The notes under the pieces are model-generated. The model did not search any database. It had not been told where the DNA came from and was given only the letters and a program-made list of their open reading frames with translations. The position numbers and the translations under genes were made by a program. Positions 27,911-37,458 of a stretch of DNA of 64,000 nucleotides are shown here, in pieces. This stretch comes from Paucihalobacter ruber (GTDB lineage Bacteria; Bacteroidota; Bacteroidia; Flavobacteriales; Flavobacteriaceae). How positions within the stretch are numbered: position 1 is the first letter of the stretch; every line of letters starts with the position of its first letter. The stretch covers positions 107,534-171,533 of the forward strand of contig NZ_VHIQ01000008.1 of NCBI RefSeq assembly GCF_006494535.1, in the 5' to 3' direction.

Positions 27911-29206
27911 ATGAACTACTATTCCTTAAATATGAAAGCCCCAAATACAACTTTTAAAGAAGCCGTTGTTAAAGGATTGGCACCTGATAAGGGTTTATAC
28001 TTTCCTGAAAGCATTACACCTTTATCAAAATCGTTCTTTAATAATATACAAGATTTAAGCCGACACGAAATTGCTTTTGAAGCCATTAAACAATTTGTGT
28101 CTCCAGATATACCTGAAAAAGAACTTAAATTAATTATTGAAGAAACACTTAACTTCGATTTCCCAATAGTTCCCATAACCCAAAATATTTCAAGTTTAGA
28201 ACTTTTCCATGGTCCAACGCTGGCATTTAAAGATGTTGGTGCCAGGTTTATGTCGAGATGCCTGGGCTATTTCAACAAAGATAATAATGAAAATATTACT
28301 GTATTAGTAGCAACCTCAGGCGATACCGGAGGCGCCGTGGCCCATGGGTTTTTAGGTGTAAAAGGTGTTGATGTGGTAATTTTATATCCCAGCGGAAAAG
28401 TAAGCGATATTCAAGAAAAACAGCTTACCACCCTTGGTAAAAACATTAGTGCTTTAGAAGTTGATGGCGTTTTTGATGATTGTCAGGATATGGTGAAACA
28501 AGCCTTCTTAGATAAAGAATTAACTTCAGTAATGCAGCTCACTTCTGCCAATTCAATCAACGTTGCCAGATGGTTACCACAAATGTTTTATTACTTTTTT
28601 GCTTATCAAGACTTAAGTAAACAGCATAAAAATATTGTGTTTTCTGTACCAAGCGGAAACTTTGGAAATATTTGTGCCGGTATGATGGCGCAGCGATTGG
28701 GTCTTCCCATTCATCATTTTATTGCAGCAAATAATAGCAACAATGTGGTAACAAACTATCTTAAAACTCAAAAATACGAGCCTCAACCGGCTATTGCTAC
28801 CATTAGTAATGCCATGGATGTTGGTAATCCGAGTAATTTTATACGAATCGAAGAATTATTTGGCAAATCGTTTAATGAATTAAGCACTCATTTAACTTCC
28901 TACAGTTACAGCGATGAAGCGACCAAGAAAGCCTTAAAGCGTTTGTATTTCGATTACAATTACATTGCCGATCCTCATGGTGCTGTTGGTTTTTTAGCTG
29001 CTGAAGACTATTTAAAAACGAATCCCAATGCTCACTGTGTAGTACTGGAAACAGCACATCCTGCAAAATTTTTAGACATAGTTGAAGAAACCATTCGAGA
29101 AAATATTGAACTGCCGGCGCAACTTGATAAAGTGATGAAGAAAAAGAAGAAATCTTTAAAAATGGCGACTTATCATGACTTAAAATATTTCCTGTTAAAT
29201 AGATAG
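27911..29206 (+). CDS. thrC: Threonine synthase
   Basis: ThrC converts O-phosphohomoserine to threonine with pyridoxal phosphate. The 431-residue protein has the usual N-terminal YYSLN...FKEAVVKGLAPDKGLYFPE, the cofactor lysine in GPTLAFKDVGARF (near residue 105), and the phosphate-binding TSGDTGGAVAHGF and PSGNFGNICAG. It is a type with a long N-terminal domain, as in E. coli. It lies 96 bases after thrB, with the CACAGAG element between, and no separate promoter was seen. Confidence 0.96.
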   Translation: MNYYSLNMKAPNTTFKEAVVKGLAPDKGLYFPESITPLSKSFFNNIQDLSRHEIAFEAIKQFVSPDIPEKELKLIIEETLNFDFPIVPITQNISSLELFHGPTLAFKDVGARFMSRCLGYFNKDNNENITVLVATSGDTGGAVAHGFLGVKGVDVVILYPSGKVSDIQEKQLTTLGKNISALEVDGVFDDCQDMVKQAFLDKELTSVMQLTSANSINVARWLPQMFYYFFAYQDLSKQHKNIVFSVPSGNFGNICAGMMAQRLGLPIHHFIAANNSNNVVTNYLKTQKYEPQPAIATISNAMDVGNPSNFIRIEELFGKSFNELSTHLTSYSYSDEATKKALKRLYFDYNYIADPHGAVGFLAAEDYLKTNPNAHCVVLETAHPAKFLDIVEETIRENIELPAQLDKVMKKKKKSLKMATYHDLKYFLLNR

Positions 29207-29235
29207 TGTCTTAACGCCTTTTAAAAACTAATCAT

Positions 29236-29270
29236 AAAAAAAGCGCCATTAAAAAAAACAGCGCTTCTTT
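29236..29270. terminator. Terminator between thrC and the convergent lipoprotein gene
   Basis: Stem AAGCGC (29241-29246) / GCGCTT (29261-29266) with a 14-base loop. On the minus strand it is followed by seven T, so it best serves the lipoprotein gene; on the plus strand the T run is poor. Confidence 0.6.
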
Positions 29271-29291
29271 CTGGTTATTAAAGATTTATTA

Positions 29292-30215
29292 TCATTCTAA
29301 ATCACAAGAAATTCTGATATTTGAGTTTTCACCTTTTTTAGATATGTCATTTACTTTAAAGTCAGTAAAAACATTTGCAAATCCCGCATTATTCTGATCG
29401 CAATCAGGGACAAAACTTATAGTAAAAGTTATTTCTGTACACGCTTCAATATCACCTGTCCAAGTTAAAACTGTAGGAGAACCTTTTAAGTTTCCAGGAT
29501 TTACGCTGTATATTTTTCCGTCTAAAGCTTCAAAATCTACAATATGCGGACTTGTAAACTTCACTTCAGCATTCCTTAGGCTTTCTTCACTTATATATGT
29601 GAAAGTATAGCTACTATCTTCGTTTTCTGCATAGCTAAAACTCTCTTCACAATTATCACAAACGCCGACTAATTGATAAATTTCCTCAAAAATTATTGGA
29701 TTACCCAAACCCTTTTGAGTAATTTGAAAAGAGATTTCGTCACAGGCAATCCAATCTACCGGTAAAGCAATTGAATGACTTACAGTGTTAGATTTTTCTA
29801 CATTTTCGAAAACAACCGTATTTCCGTTTATTGAAATTGTAATCTCGGCATGGGCATTAGATTTTCCGGAAATTATATCATAATTAACAGAAACAACAAA
29901 ACTGTCCTCAGAATTATAAGCCTCGTAACTTACTTCTTTAGTGTTAATGTTAGCACCACCACCACTAGTGGACGTAGCTACATCTGACATTTTGTAATAG
30001 GTATTTGAATCAGGTTCAATACAAACTGATTCGCATTCAACATAATCTAAAAGTTGCGTGCCAAGATCTGTACCTCTAGCAAATAATGGCTCTTGGAACA
30101 ATAAATTATCGACGCTTTCATAATTTAATAAATCTTCAGTTTGACAAGAAAAAAATGTGCCAGACATTAAAGCACCATAAAAGGAATAACGTAAAACTTG
30201 AATAGTTTTTTTCAT
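29292..30215 (-). CDS. Putative lipoprotein of unknown function
   Basis: A 307-residue protein with a signal sequence ending FFSC at residue 24, a Bacteroidota-style lipobox with serine before the cysteine, so probably anchored in the outer membrane. After a short linker the mature part is beta-rich and shows two similar halves around residues 90-180 and 185-300, each with a CxxI or CDEI/CTEI segment (WIACDEISFQIT, IEACTEITFTIS). It contains several cysteines (CESVC, CDNC). I do not recognise a family. It stands alone with a terminator and about 500 bases of non-coding DNA upstream. Confidence 0.7.
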   Translation of the reverse strand: MKKTIQVLRYSFYGALMSGTFFSCQTEDLLNYESVDNLLFQEPLFARGTDLGTQLLDYVECESVCIEPDSNTYYKMSDVATSTSGGGANINTKEVSYEAYNSEDSFVVSVNYDIISGKSNAHAEITISINGNTVVFENVEKSNTVSHSIALPVDWIACDEISFQITQKGLGNPIIFEEIYQLVGVCDNCEESFSYAENEDSSYTFTYISEESLRNAEVKFTSPHIVDFEALDGKIYSVNPGNLKGSPTVLTWTGDIEACTEITFTISFVPDCDQNNAGFANVFTDFKVNDISKKGENSNIRISCDLE

Positions 30216-30699
30216 AATTAGGTTTTTAAAGTTTCTCTACAACATTATTGTTGGCAGAGTTGGGTGACGCAAATGAATATTGAAAATCTCGAGGCTTATC
30301 TAAATTTTTGATGAAATACCAAAAAATTTAGATATAAAGAAAATTTAAACAAAAAACAACGATGAAATACTTAGGTTAAGTAAAGAATTCATAATATGAT
30401 TATTAAGTATTTGCTTGATTCTAGCTCTTTTTTAAACTATCGAATATTCACAAAAAATCTCTCTTGAGACATGGATGATAAAACCATCTGTGAAACATTG
30501 AATAGTCTATCTAACTCGATATGGCAATTAAGAAAAGGAAAAATAGATTCAGTTTTCTTGTTATAAAGATTCGAAGGGAAATCAAGAACAAAACAATTGT
30601 ATTGCTTAAAAATTCAAAAAAATAAAGTCTATTATTTAGGAGTTTCGCAAAAATCATAAATCATAAAACAAAATGCGATTTTAATCAGTAGCCATCATG
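30216..30699. other. Intergenic region upstream of the lipoprotein and NDH-2 genes
   Basis: About 480 bases between two divergent genes. No open frame is convincing; a 31-codon frame at 30472 has no promoter or recognisable features. Nothing repetitive was seen. The right end carries the NDH-2 promoter match. Confidence 0.4.
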
Positions 30700-30707
30700 T
30701 AACTTTG
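30700..30707 (+). promoter_or_regulatory. Putative -7 element TAACTTTG for the NDH-2 gene
   Basis: TAACTTTG matches TAnnTTTG exactly and ends 19 bases before the start codon. Confidence 0.5.
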
Positions 30708-30726
30708 TTAATTACATATCTAGATT

Positions 30727-31995
30727 ATGAAAGATAAAAAGGTTATTGTGGTTGTCGGTGGTGGATTTGCCGGTATTGAATTAATTAAACAATTTAAAGG
30801 TACAGACCAATACAACATAATACTGGTTGATACCAATAACTACAATTTTTTTCCACCTCTGTTATATCAGGTTTCTGCAGGTTTTATGGAACCTTCTGCC
30901 ATTAGTTATCCCTTCAGAAAAATATTACGGAACAATAAAAATGCCTTCTTCCGTCTGGGATTATTAACAGAGGTTATGCCACATGAAAATAAAATCATAT
31001 TAAATAATGGAGAACTGCACTACGACATACTTGTTATGGCTACCGGGGTAGAAACCAACTTTTTTGGCAATAAAAATATTGAAGATAAAAGTTTACCAAT
31101 GAAAACTATAAGTGATGCTTTATCTTTAAGAAACGTGATTTTCACTCGTTTGGACCGCGCCACACGTACCGAAGATGTACAAAAACGCAAAAGGCTATTA
31201 ACCTTTGTTATAGCCGGTGCCGGACCAACAGGAGTTGAGCTTTCGGGTATTTTTGCTGAAATGCGATCCAACATCCTTACCAAAGATTATCCTGAATTAT
31301 CTGAGAACGATTTGGGTGAAATCTATTTAATTGATGGCCAAGATGCCGTGTTGGCTTCCATGTCCAAAAATTCGCAAACCTACACGCACAATAAACTTAA
31401 AAAACTAGGGGTGAATATTATATTGAATACCTTGGTTAAAGATTTTAAAAATGATACCGTTTATTTATCTAATGGTATAGAAATAGCAACCAGAAACTTA
31501 ATTTGGGCCGCAGGAATTTCAGCTAAAAAATTTAAGGGATTCTCACCAGAAAGTTATGGCAGAGGTAACCGATTAAAAACTAATTCTTATAACTTAGTTG
31601 AAGGCTATAATAACATCTATGCCTTGGGTGATTGTGCCTTAGTTTCGGGAGATGAAAACTTTCCAGATGGTCATCCCCAATTGGCCCAAGCCGCATTGCA
31701 ACAAGCAAGAAGATTGGCCGAAAATCTATCTTCTAACCCAGAACAGTGGAAACCATTTAAATATAAAGATTTAGGATCAATGGCAATTATAGGAAGAAAT
31801 AAGGCTGTTGTTGACTTTCCTAAACACAAGTATTTTTTAAAAGGGTTTATTGCTTGGCTTATTTGGATTTTTGTACACATTATGGGACTGGTTAATTTCA
31901 GGAATAAACTCCGCACACTTTATAACTGGTTAGGATATTACATCAATAAAGACCAGTCTTTTAGAATGATTATTAAACCAACTGAAAGGAAATAG
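30727..31995 (+). CDS. ndh: Type II NADH:quinone oxidoreductase
   Basis: NDH-2 passes electrons from NADH to quinone without pumping protons, at the inner face of the cytoplasmic membrane. The 422-residue flavoprotein has the FAD-binding motif VVVGGGFAGIEL (residues 7-18), the NADH-binding motif FVIAGAGPTGVELSG (near 159-173), and the second FAD motif NIYALGDCAL (near 298-307). The C-terminal part has a hydrophobic stretch (FIAWLIWIFVHIMGLVNF) that likely acts as membrane anchor, as in other NDH-2. Length and motifs are complete. Confidence 0.93.
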   Translation: MKDKKVIVVVGGGFAGIELIKQFKGTDQYNIILVDTNNYNFFPPLLYQVSAGFMEPSAISYPFRKILRNNKNAFFRLGLLTEVMPHENKIILNNGELHYDILVMATGVETNFFGNKNIEDKSLPMKTISDALSLRNVIFTRLDRATRTEDVQKRKRLLTFVIAGAGPTGVELSGIFAEMRSNILTKDYPELSENDLGEIYLIDGQDAVLASMSKNSQTYTHNKLKKLGVNIILNTLVKDFKNDTVYLSNGIEIATRNLIWAAGISAKKFKGFSPESYGRGNRLKTNSYNLVEGYNNIYALGDCALVSGDENFPDGHPQLAQAALQQARRLAENLSSNPEQWKPFKYKDLGSMAIIGRNKAVVDFPKHKYFLKGFIAWLIWIFVHIMGLVNFRNKLRTLYNWLGYYINKDQSFRMIIKPTERK

Positions 31996-32072
31996 TTTAA
32001 CCAATCACAAAATAGCACAAGTACTTTAGGTGATTAATATTCTGATTTAAGATTGAAATTTGAACGGTTGGG

Positions 32073-32095
32073 ACTCCTGCTTTCGTAGGAGTTTG
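32073..32095. terminator. Possible hairpin terminator between convergent genes
   Basis: Stem ACTCCTGC / GTAGGAGT (8 bp with one G-T, loop TTTC) lies just beyond the aminopeptidase stop codon and 78 bases after ndh. The T run is short, so function as a terminator is uncertain. Confidence 0.45.
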
Positions 32096-32096
32096 G

Positions 32097-33572
32097 TTAA
32101 TCTAAATCAGGCAACAAAAACCCATCTAAAACACTCTTTTCTTTCATAAGCGCTTCAATATCTTCAGATTTTCTTGGTGCTTCCGCAGACAAGTTTACAG
32201 GGCCGTTTTTTGTTATCAAAATATCATCTTCAATTCTAACTGCAATGCCCCACCATTTTTCATCACAATCACTGCCAATAGGAATGTAAATTCCGGGTTC
32301 AACGGTTAGCACCATGTTTTCTTCAAAATTCTGGTACAATCCGGGATCGTGAACATCCAAACCAATGTGATGAGAAGTTCCGTGAGGAAAGTAAATTCTT
32401 GCTTCTCGCGCACTTTTAACGATGCCTAACTTTATAAGTCCTTCGGTAATAACTTGTCTGGCGGCTCGGTCGGGTTCGTTAAAACTGTTTCCTATAACAC
32501 AGGTGGCAATTCCGGCTTCCTGGGCTTTATAAACCAAATCGTAAATTAGTTTTTGCTCGGTATTAAACTTTCCGGTAGAAGGAATGGTTCTGGTAACATC
32601 GGCGGTGTACCCACGATATTCTGCACCTAAATCCATCAGTACTAAGTCGCCTTCAACACTTGTTTTAGAATTTTCTATATAATGCAGTACACAGCCGTTA
32701 TTTCCTCCACCAACAATACTTGGATATCCTTCGTATTCACTTCCGTATTTTTTATACACAAATTCATGAATACCCTGAATTTCGGTCTCACTCATATCTG
32801 GTTTCATGGCTTTCATGACTTCGCGTTGTCCTTGAGCTGATATACGAATGGCTTTTTTAAGCAGCGCCAATTCCTCTTCAGTTTTTATTTCTCGTAAAGA
32901 CGCCATGTAAGTTAAAATACTTTTGGTATTAATATTGGCTCTTTGATTAATGGTGCCTTGTTGTTTTAACTCGATATTGGAATTTTCGGTTTGTGTTTGA
33001 CTATCGATATTATAACCAACCTGATTTTTAAATGTTGCTATTAAATCGTATAAATCTGCACGATCTCTGGTATTTCGATAATCGTCAAAAAAATCTTTAA
33101 ACAACACTTGATCAAATTTCATAAAATCGATGCCATTGTCTAAAAAATCTTTTCCATTAAAAACCGTCTCAAATTTTAGTTGTTCTTTTGCCCCATCAAC
33201 ACCCAATCGTTCACCTGTCCACTGCTCCATTCTTGGGTTTTTCTCCTGCACATAAAGCATTTCATTGAATGTATTACCATCTTTATCAGTTTGGCTTTCA
33301 GAAAAAATTAATAATACAGCGTGCGGTTCCCTATATCCGCTTAAGTAATAAAAATCAGGATCCTGATGGTAGATATATTCAACATCGTTCGCGCGGTTTC
33401 TTACGGGATTTGCAAAAAATACGGCAACGCTATTTTCAGGCATTTTTGCGCGCAAAGCATCGCGACGGCTTTTGTGAAATTCAGCCGATAAATAATCGGT
33501 TGGTTTCAGGTTTTGTGCCGACAACAAACCACTGATAAATATTACAAAAAGCAGGTATATTTTAAAATTCAT
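32097..33572 (-). CDS. Exported aminopeptidase P family protein (Xaa-Pro aminopeptidase)
   Basis: A 491-residue M24 metallopeptidase that should release N-terminal residues before proline. A signal peptide (YLLFVIFISGLLSA, cleavage before Q20) predicts export to the periplasm or beyond. The N-terminal creatinase-like domain (about 35-190) is followed by the pita-bread catalytic domain. The metal ligands are visible as D in LMDLGAEYRGYTADVTRT, H in HGTSHHIGLDVHD, E in LTVEPGIYIP and E in VRIEDDILIT. The length is normal for aminopeptidase P. It stands alone between a hairpin and the gcvT promoter region. Confidence 0.92.
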   Translation of the reverse strand: MNFKIYLLFVIFISGLLSAQNLKPTDYLSAEFHKSRRDALRAKMPENSVAVFFANPVRNRANDVEYIYHQDPDFYYLSGYREPHAVLLIFSESQTDKDGNTFNEMLYVQEKNPRMEQWTGERLGVDGAKEQLKFETVFNGKDFLDNGIDFMKFDQVLFKDFFDDYRNTRDRADLYDLIATFKNQVGYNIDSQTQTENSNIELKQQGTINQRANINTKSILTYMASLREIKTEEELALLKKAIRISAQGQREVMKAMKPDMSETEIQGIHEFVYKKYGSEYEGYPSIVGGGNNGCVLHYIENSKTSVEGDLVLMDLGAEYRGYTADVTRTIPSTGKFNTEQKLIYDLVYKAQEAGIATCVIGNSFNEPDRAARQVITEGLIKLGIVKSAREARIYFPHGTSHHIGLDVHDPGLYQNFEENMVLTVEPGIYIPIGSDCDEKWWGIAVRIEDDILITKNGPVNLSAEAPRKSEDIEALMKEKSVLDGFLLPDLD

Positions 33573-33688
33573 AACACTATAGTTTTGAATTCGAAAAGTA
33601 ACAATTTAATGCAATATGACCGTTTATATTTTGAAAATTAACAATATTTTATTGGACCTAGATTCTCATTAAACCAGATAATTTTCGA

Positions 33689-33696
33689 TACTTTTG
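33689..33696 (+). promoter_or_regulatory. Putative -7 element TACTTTTG for gcvT
   Basis: TACTTTTG is an exact match to TAnnTTTG, 62 bases before the gcvT ATG. No glycine riboswitch fold was seen in the leader. Confidence 0.45.
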
Positions 33697-33758
33697 CCTG
33701 AATTTTACAACAAAGGAATTTATTCAGCCAAACTTTTAATTAATATCTAAGATTCAGC

Positions 33759-34838
33759 ATGAAAAATACAGCACTTACACAAACACATATGGGCTTAGGC
33801 GCTAAAATGGTACCATTTGCAGGATTCAATATGCCCGTGCAATACGAAGGTGTTAACGCCGAGCACGAAACGGTAAGAAACGGTGTTGGTGTGTTTGATG
33901 TAAGTCATATGGGAGAATTTTTAATTGAAGGTCCAAATGCTTTAGAACTGATCCAAAAAGTATCCAGTAATGATGCATCGGTATTAACTATTGGGAAAGC
34001 CCAATACAGCTGTCTACCGAATGATGAAGCCGGTATTGTTGACGATCTCATTATATACCGCGTTAAAGAAGATACCTATTTATTGGTTGTTAATGCCAGT
34101 AATATTGAAAAAGACTGGAACTGGATTAGCTCAAAAAACACCATGGGCGCTACCATGCGTAATCTTTCGGATGACTACTCTTTATTAGCCATACAGGGTC
34201 CAAAAGCTGTTGAAGCCATGCAAAGCCTGAGCAGTCACGATTTATCAGCCATTAAATTTTACAATTTTATAGTGGGCGATTTTGCAGGTATCGAGCACGT
34301 TATTATTTCGGCAACAGGTTACACCGGCAGTGGCGGATTTGAAATTTACTGTAAAAACTCTGAAGTTCAGCAAATATGGGATCGCGTTTTTGAAGCTGGT
34401 GCTTCGTACGGAATCAAACCTATTGGTTTGGCAGCGAGAGATACCTTAAGATTAGAAATGGGTTATTGCTTATACGGCAATGACATCGACGATACTACTA
34501 CGCCATTAGAGGCAGGTTTGGCTTGGGTTGTTAAATTCACCAAAGATTTTAATGCTTCGACTATTTTACAAAAGCAAAAAGAAGCAGGAGTTACCAAAAA
34601 GCTCGTTGCTTTTGAATTAGACGACAAAGGTGTTCCAAGACATGACTATGAAATTTTAGATCTCGATGGCAATGTTATTGGTAAAGTGACTTCCGGCACC
34701 ATGTCGCCTTCGCTTAAAAAGGGTATCGGGTTAGGTTATGTAACGATTAATCACAGTGCCGTTGGAAGTAAAATAGCCATTCAAATAAGAAAAAATGCCA
34801 TTCCGGCCACGGTCATCAAACTTCCGTTTTATAAATAA
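33759..34838 (+). CDS. gcvT: Glycine cleavage system aminomethyltransferase (T protein)
   Basis: GcvT takes the aminomethyl group from the H protein and passes the one-carbon unit to tetrahydrofolate, releasing ammonia. The 359-residue protein begins [23 protein letters not shown] and carries [10 protein letters not shown], the folate-binding aspartate region DDLIIYR, and [21 protein letters not shown]. Length and motifs fit GcvT rather than YgfZ. It opens a run with a reductase, phhB and yebC; the gene after it starts 22 bases later. gcvH and gcvP are not in the window. Confidence 0.95.
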   Translation: MKNTALTQTHMGLGAKMVPFAGFNMPVQYEGVNAEHETVRNGVGVFDVSHMGEFLIEGPNALELIQKVSSNDASVLTIGKAQYSCLPNDEAGIVDDLIIYRVKEDTYLLVVNASNIEKDWNWISSKNTMGATMRNLSDDYSLLAIQGPKAVEAMQSLSSHDLSAIKFYNFIVGDFAGIEHVIISATGYTGSGGFEIYCKNSEVQQIWDRVFEAGASYGIKPIGLAARDTLRLEMGYCLYGNDIDDTTTPLEAGLAWVVKFTKDFNASTILQKQKEAGVTKKLVAFELDDKGVPRHDYEILDLDGNVIGKVTSGTMSPSLKKGIGLGYVTINHSAVGSKIAIQIRKNAIPATVIKLPFYK

Positions 34839-34860
34839 AGTATAGCAGGCCGATGGATTT

Positions 34861-35691
34861 ATGAAGCAGGACGACAAAAAACATCAAATATTAATTTTAG
34901 GTGGTAGCGGTTTTTTAGGAAACGCTATTTACAGGGAATTGGCGCCGTTTTTTAGAACTTTTGCAACTTATCAAACACCAAACAAAGCATTTGAAAGCAA
35001 CCGTCATTTCTTTCAATATAAAATGGAAGAAGACGATGTTATTGAAATCATTGAAGCCTGCAAGCCCAGTATTATTATTTCGGCTTTAAGGGGCGATTTT
35101 CATCTTCAAACCATTATTCATGAGCACATTGCACAATATGTTTTAAATAATAATTGTAAATTGATTTTTATCTCATCGGCCAATGTTTTTGATGCCTACA
35201 GTAAATTTCCAAGTTATGAGTTAGACAAAACCTTAAGTAACAGTATTTACGGTCATTTCAAAATTAAAATAGAAAATATGTTGTTGCGGCTTCCAAAGAA
35301 AAAAGTAGCTATTATCAGGCTACCAATGGTCTTTGGTGTACAATGCCCCAGAATTAAAGAAATGCTAGATTTGATTAAAAATAATGAAGCCATTGAGGTA
35401 TTCCCCAATCTAGTTATGAATGTTACCTTAGACACCAAGGTAACTCAGCAAATTCATTACATCATTAATAGAGATAAATGCGGTATTTACCATTTAGGAA
35501 GTGCTGATTTGGTACACCACGACGATTTTATAAAAGAACTATCCGCCAAACTTTTTTTGAGTCAGCCAACATTCAAAAGAGTGTACACCACCAATGAAGA
35601 AAGATACCTGGCAGTATTACCAAAATACAATTTGTTACCCAAGCACCTTCAAATCACCAGCGATAAAGTGATTGAAGAATTAAGTAAGTAA
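34861..35691 (+). CDS. RmlD-like extended short-chain reductase/epimerase
   Basis: A 276-residue Rossmann protein with the NAD(P)-binding motif ILGGSGFLGNAIY near residues 12-24, and segments LIFISSANVFDAY and IYGHFKIKIENMLL resembling sugar-nucleotide reductases of the RmlD type. The usual YxxxK appears as YGHFK. The substrate cannot be assigned. It follows gcvT by 22 bases and precedes phhB by 40, so it belongs to the same unit; this position next to gcvT is one I recall from related genomes. Confidence 0.8.
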   Translation: MKQDDKKHQILILGGSGFLGNAIYRELAPFFRTFATYQTPNKAFESNRHFFQYKMEEDDVIEIIEACKPSIIISALRGDFHLQTIIHEHIAQYVLNNNCKLIFISSANVFDAYSKFPSYELDKTLSNSIYGHFKIKIENMLLRLPKKKVAIIRLPMVFGVQCPRIKEMLDLIKNNEAIEVFPNLVMNVTLDTKVTQQIHYIINRDKCGIYHLGSADLVHHDDFIKELSAKLFLSQPTFKRVYTTNEERYLAVLPKYNLLPKHLQITSDKVIEELSK

Positions 35692-35731
35692 GTCTTTTTG
35701 TGTAACTTTAACAAATTAAAAAACAGAAATT

Positions 35732-36022
35732 ATGAAAAAATTATCTCAAGATCAAATAGAAGAAAAATTAAATGCTTATCCTGATTGGGAATATTGCGAC
35801 GACGCCATTCACGCCGAATTTGAATTTGAAAACTTTAAAGATTGCTTTAGCGCCATGAGCCGTATTGCTTTTGAATGTGAAGCTCAAAATCACCACCCCG
35901 AATGGAAAAATGTCTACAATAAATTATTCATTTCTCTGTCAACACATGATGCCGGAGGCGTTACCGAAAAAGACTTTAAATTATTAAAAGCCATTGAGCA
36001 GATTGTTGAAGTTGAAGATTAA
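35732..36022 (+). CDS. phhB: Pterin-4a-carbinolamine dehydratase
   Basis: A 96-residue enzyme that dehydrates 4a-hydroxytetrahydrobiopterin made by aromatic amino acid hydroxylases. The family motif is QNHHPEWKNVYNKLFISLSTHD..GGVTEKD, with the histidine pair and the tryptophan all present. Full length for the family. It is preceded by a near-match promoter word (TAACTTTA). A phenylalanine hydroxylase gene is not in the window, so its partner must be elsewhere. Confidence 0.92.
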   Translation: MKKLSQDQIEEKLNAYPDWEYCDDAIHAEFEFENFKDCFSAMSRIAFECEAQNHHPEWKNVYNKLFISLSTHDAGGVTEKDFKLLKAIEQIVEVED

Positions 36023-36040
36023 AAATTTAAAGTATTTTTT

Positions 36041-36048
36041 TACTTTTG
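36041..36048 (+). promoter_or_regulatory. Putative -7 element TACTTTTG for the yebC-type gene
   Basis: TACTTTTG matches TAnnTTTG exactly and ends 21 bases before the start codon. Confidence 0.45.
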
Positions 36049-36069
36049 AACGCCGAAAAATAAAGCACT

Positions 36070-36786
36070 ATGGGAAGAGCATTTGAATTTAGAAAAGCAC
36101 GTAAAATGAAGCGATGGGCTGCTATGAGTAAAGCCTTTACTCGCATTGGTAAAGACATTGTAATGGCGGTTAAGGAAGGTGGTCCTGATCCCGACGGAAA
36201 TGCCAGATTACGCGCAGTAATTCAAAATGCCAAGTCGGTTAACATGCCTAAAGAAAATGTAGAACGCGCCATCAAACGTGCTTCCGATAAAAATCAAGGC
36301 GATTATAAAGAAGTACTTTTTGAAGGTTATGCACCACACGGTATCGCCATTTTAGTTGAAACTGCCACCGATAACAATACCAGAACAGTAGCTAATATAA
36401 GAAGCTATTTCAATAAGTGCGATGGTAGTTTGGGCACCTCAGGTTCTGTGGTTTTCATGTTCGATCACACTTGCAATTTCAGAATCAATGCAGAAGGCAT
36501 CGATCCGGAAGAATTAGAATTAGAAATGATTGATTTTGGTGCTGAAGAAGTATTTGCCGATGATGATGGCATTCTTATTTACGCACCGTTTGAAAGCTAT
36601 GGCGCTATACAAACCGAATTAGAGAGACGTAGTATTGAAATTTTATCATCTGGCTTTGAGCGCATTCCACAGGTCACCAAAAAATTAACACCCGATGAAA
36701 TGGTCGATGTTGAAAAACTATTGGAGAAAATTGAAGAGGACGATGATGTGCAAAATGTATACCATACCATGGACGAAGGTGAATAA
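36070..36786 (+). CDS. YebC/PmpR family protein
   Basis: A 238-residue member of the YebC/TACO1 family, described either as transcription regulators or as ribosome-associated factors that help translate proline-rich stretches. The N terminus MGRAFEFRKARKMKRWAAMSKAF and the segments VNMPKENVERAIKRA and YEGYAPHG-like FEGYAPHGIAILVE are diagnostic. Length is normal. It has its own promoter match and ends at a strong terminator, so it can be transcribed alone. Confidence 0.93.
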   Translation: MGRAFEFRKARKMKRWAAMSKAFTRIGKDIVMAVKEGGPDPDGNARLRAVIQNAKSVNMPKENVERAIKRASDKNQGDYKEVLFEGYAPHGIAILVETATDNNTRTVANIRSYFNKCDGSLGTSGSVVFMFDHTCNFRINAEGIDPEELELEMIDFGAEEVFADDDGILIYAPFESYGAIQTELERRSIEILSSGFERIPQVTKKLTPDEMVDVEKLLEKIEEDDDVQNVYHTMDEGE

Positions 36787-36812
36787 AACCAGCTTATTAA
36801 ATCTAAATATTT

Positions 36813-36837
36813 AGAGGGCTTCTGCCCTCTTTTTTTA
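36813..36837 (+). terminator. Rho-independent terminator after the yebC-type gene
   Basis: Perfect stem AGAGGGC (36813-36819) / GCCCTCT (36824-36830), loop of 4, then seven T. Confidence 0.92.
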
Positions 36838-36881
36838 TTTTATATCTTTTATTTTCTTAAATTTAAACGTTGTTTATTGCC

Positions 36882-37352
36882 ATGTCTGAAACAAAAATTA
36901 TTAATCAATTTTATACGGCCTTTAAGAATCTAGATGCCGAAGCTATGGTTACCTGTTATCATGACGAGGTTACGTTTGAAGACCCTGCATTTGGTAAACT
37001 TCACGGCGAGAACGCTAAAAATATGTGGCGTATGTTGTGCAAATCGCAGCAAGGAAAAGACTTTAAAATAAACTTTAGCAGTATTCAATTTGAAAACAAT
37101 ATTGGTACGGCCAATTGGGAAGCCTTTTATACCTTTAGTAAAACAGGGAGAAAAGTTCACAATAAAATTAAAGCTAATTTTTTATTTCAGGACGGTAAAA
37201 TCATCAAACACACCGACAGTTTTTCACTCCATGCTTGGGCCAGTCAAGCATTAGGTATTAAAGGCTTTGCACTTGGGTGGTTACCTTTTTTTAAATCAAA
37301 ATTTCAAGTGCAAACCAATAAACTTCTTCAAAAATTTGAAGCTGATTTGTAG
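36882..37352 (+). CDS. NTF2-like (SnoaL) fold protein
   Basis: A 156-residue soluble protein of the NTF2-like superfamily. The pattern NQFYTAFKNLDAEAMVTCYHDEVTFEDPAFG (split here by family as helix, then strand) and WRMLC, with NWEAFYTFSKTGRKVHNKIKANFLFQDGKI and KHTDSF, is characteristic of SnoaL-like proteins. This fold covers enzymes, ligand binders and oligomerising domains, so no reaction is assigned. I start at ATG 36882; a TTG four codons earlier is possible. It stands alone behind the yebC terminator. Confidence 0.8.
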   Translation: MSETKIINQFYTAFKNLDAEAMVTCYHDEVTFEDPAFGKLHGENAKNMWRMLCKSQQGKDFKINFSSIQFENNIGTANWEAFYTFSKTGRKVHNKIKANFLFQDGKIIKHTDSFSLHAWASQALGIKGFALGWLPFFKSKFQVQTNKLLQKFEADL

Positions 37353-37458
37353 CAATTTCGCACTTCAACATTTAACATTTAATTATTGAGTTGGCTTTTT
37401 AAGAAATTGTAATTTACCACCTTCAAAAAATCACCTGTTAAACACCATATTATAACAA

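Noticed and set aside
30472..30567. A 31-codon frame in the gap before ndh
   Set aside because: It has no promoter, no signal or domain, and its length is expected by chance.
33573..33758. Glycine riboswitch before gcvT
   Set aside because: The region lacks the conserved glycine-aptamer cores and is too AT-rich to fold as one.
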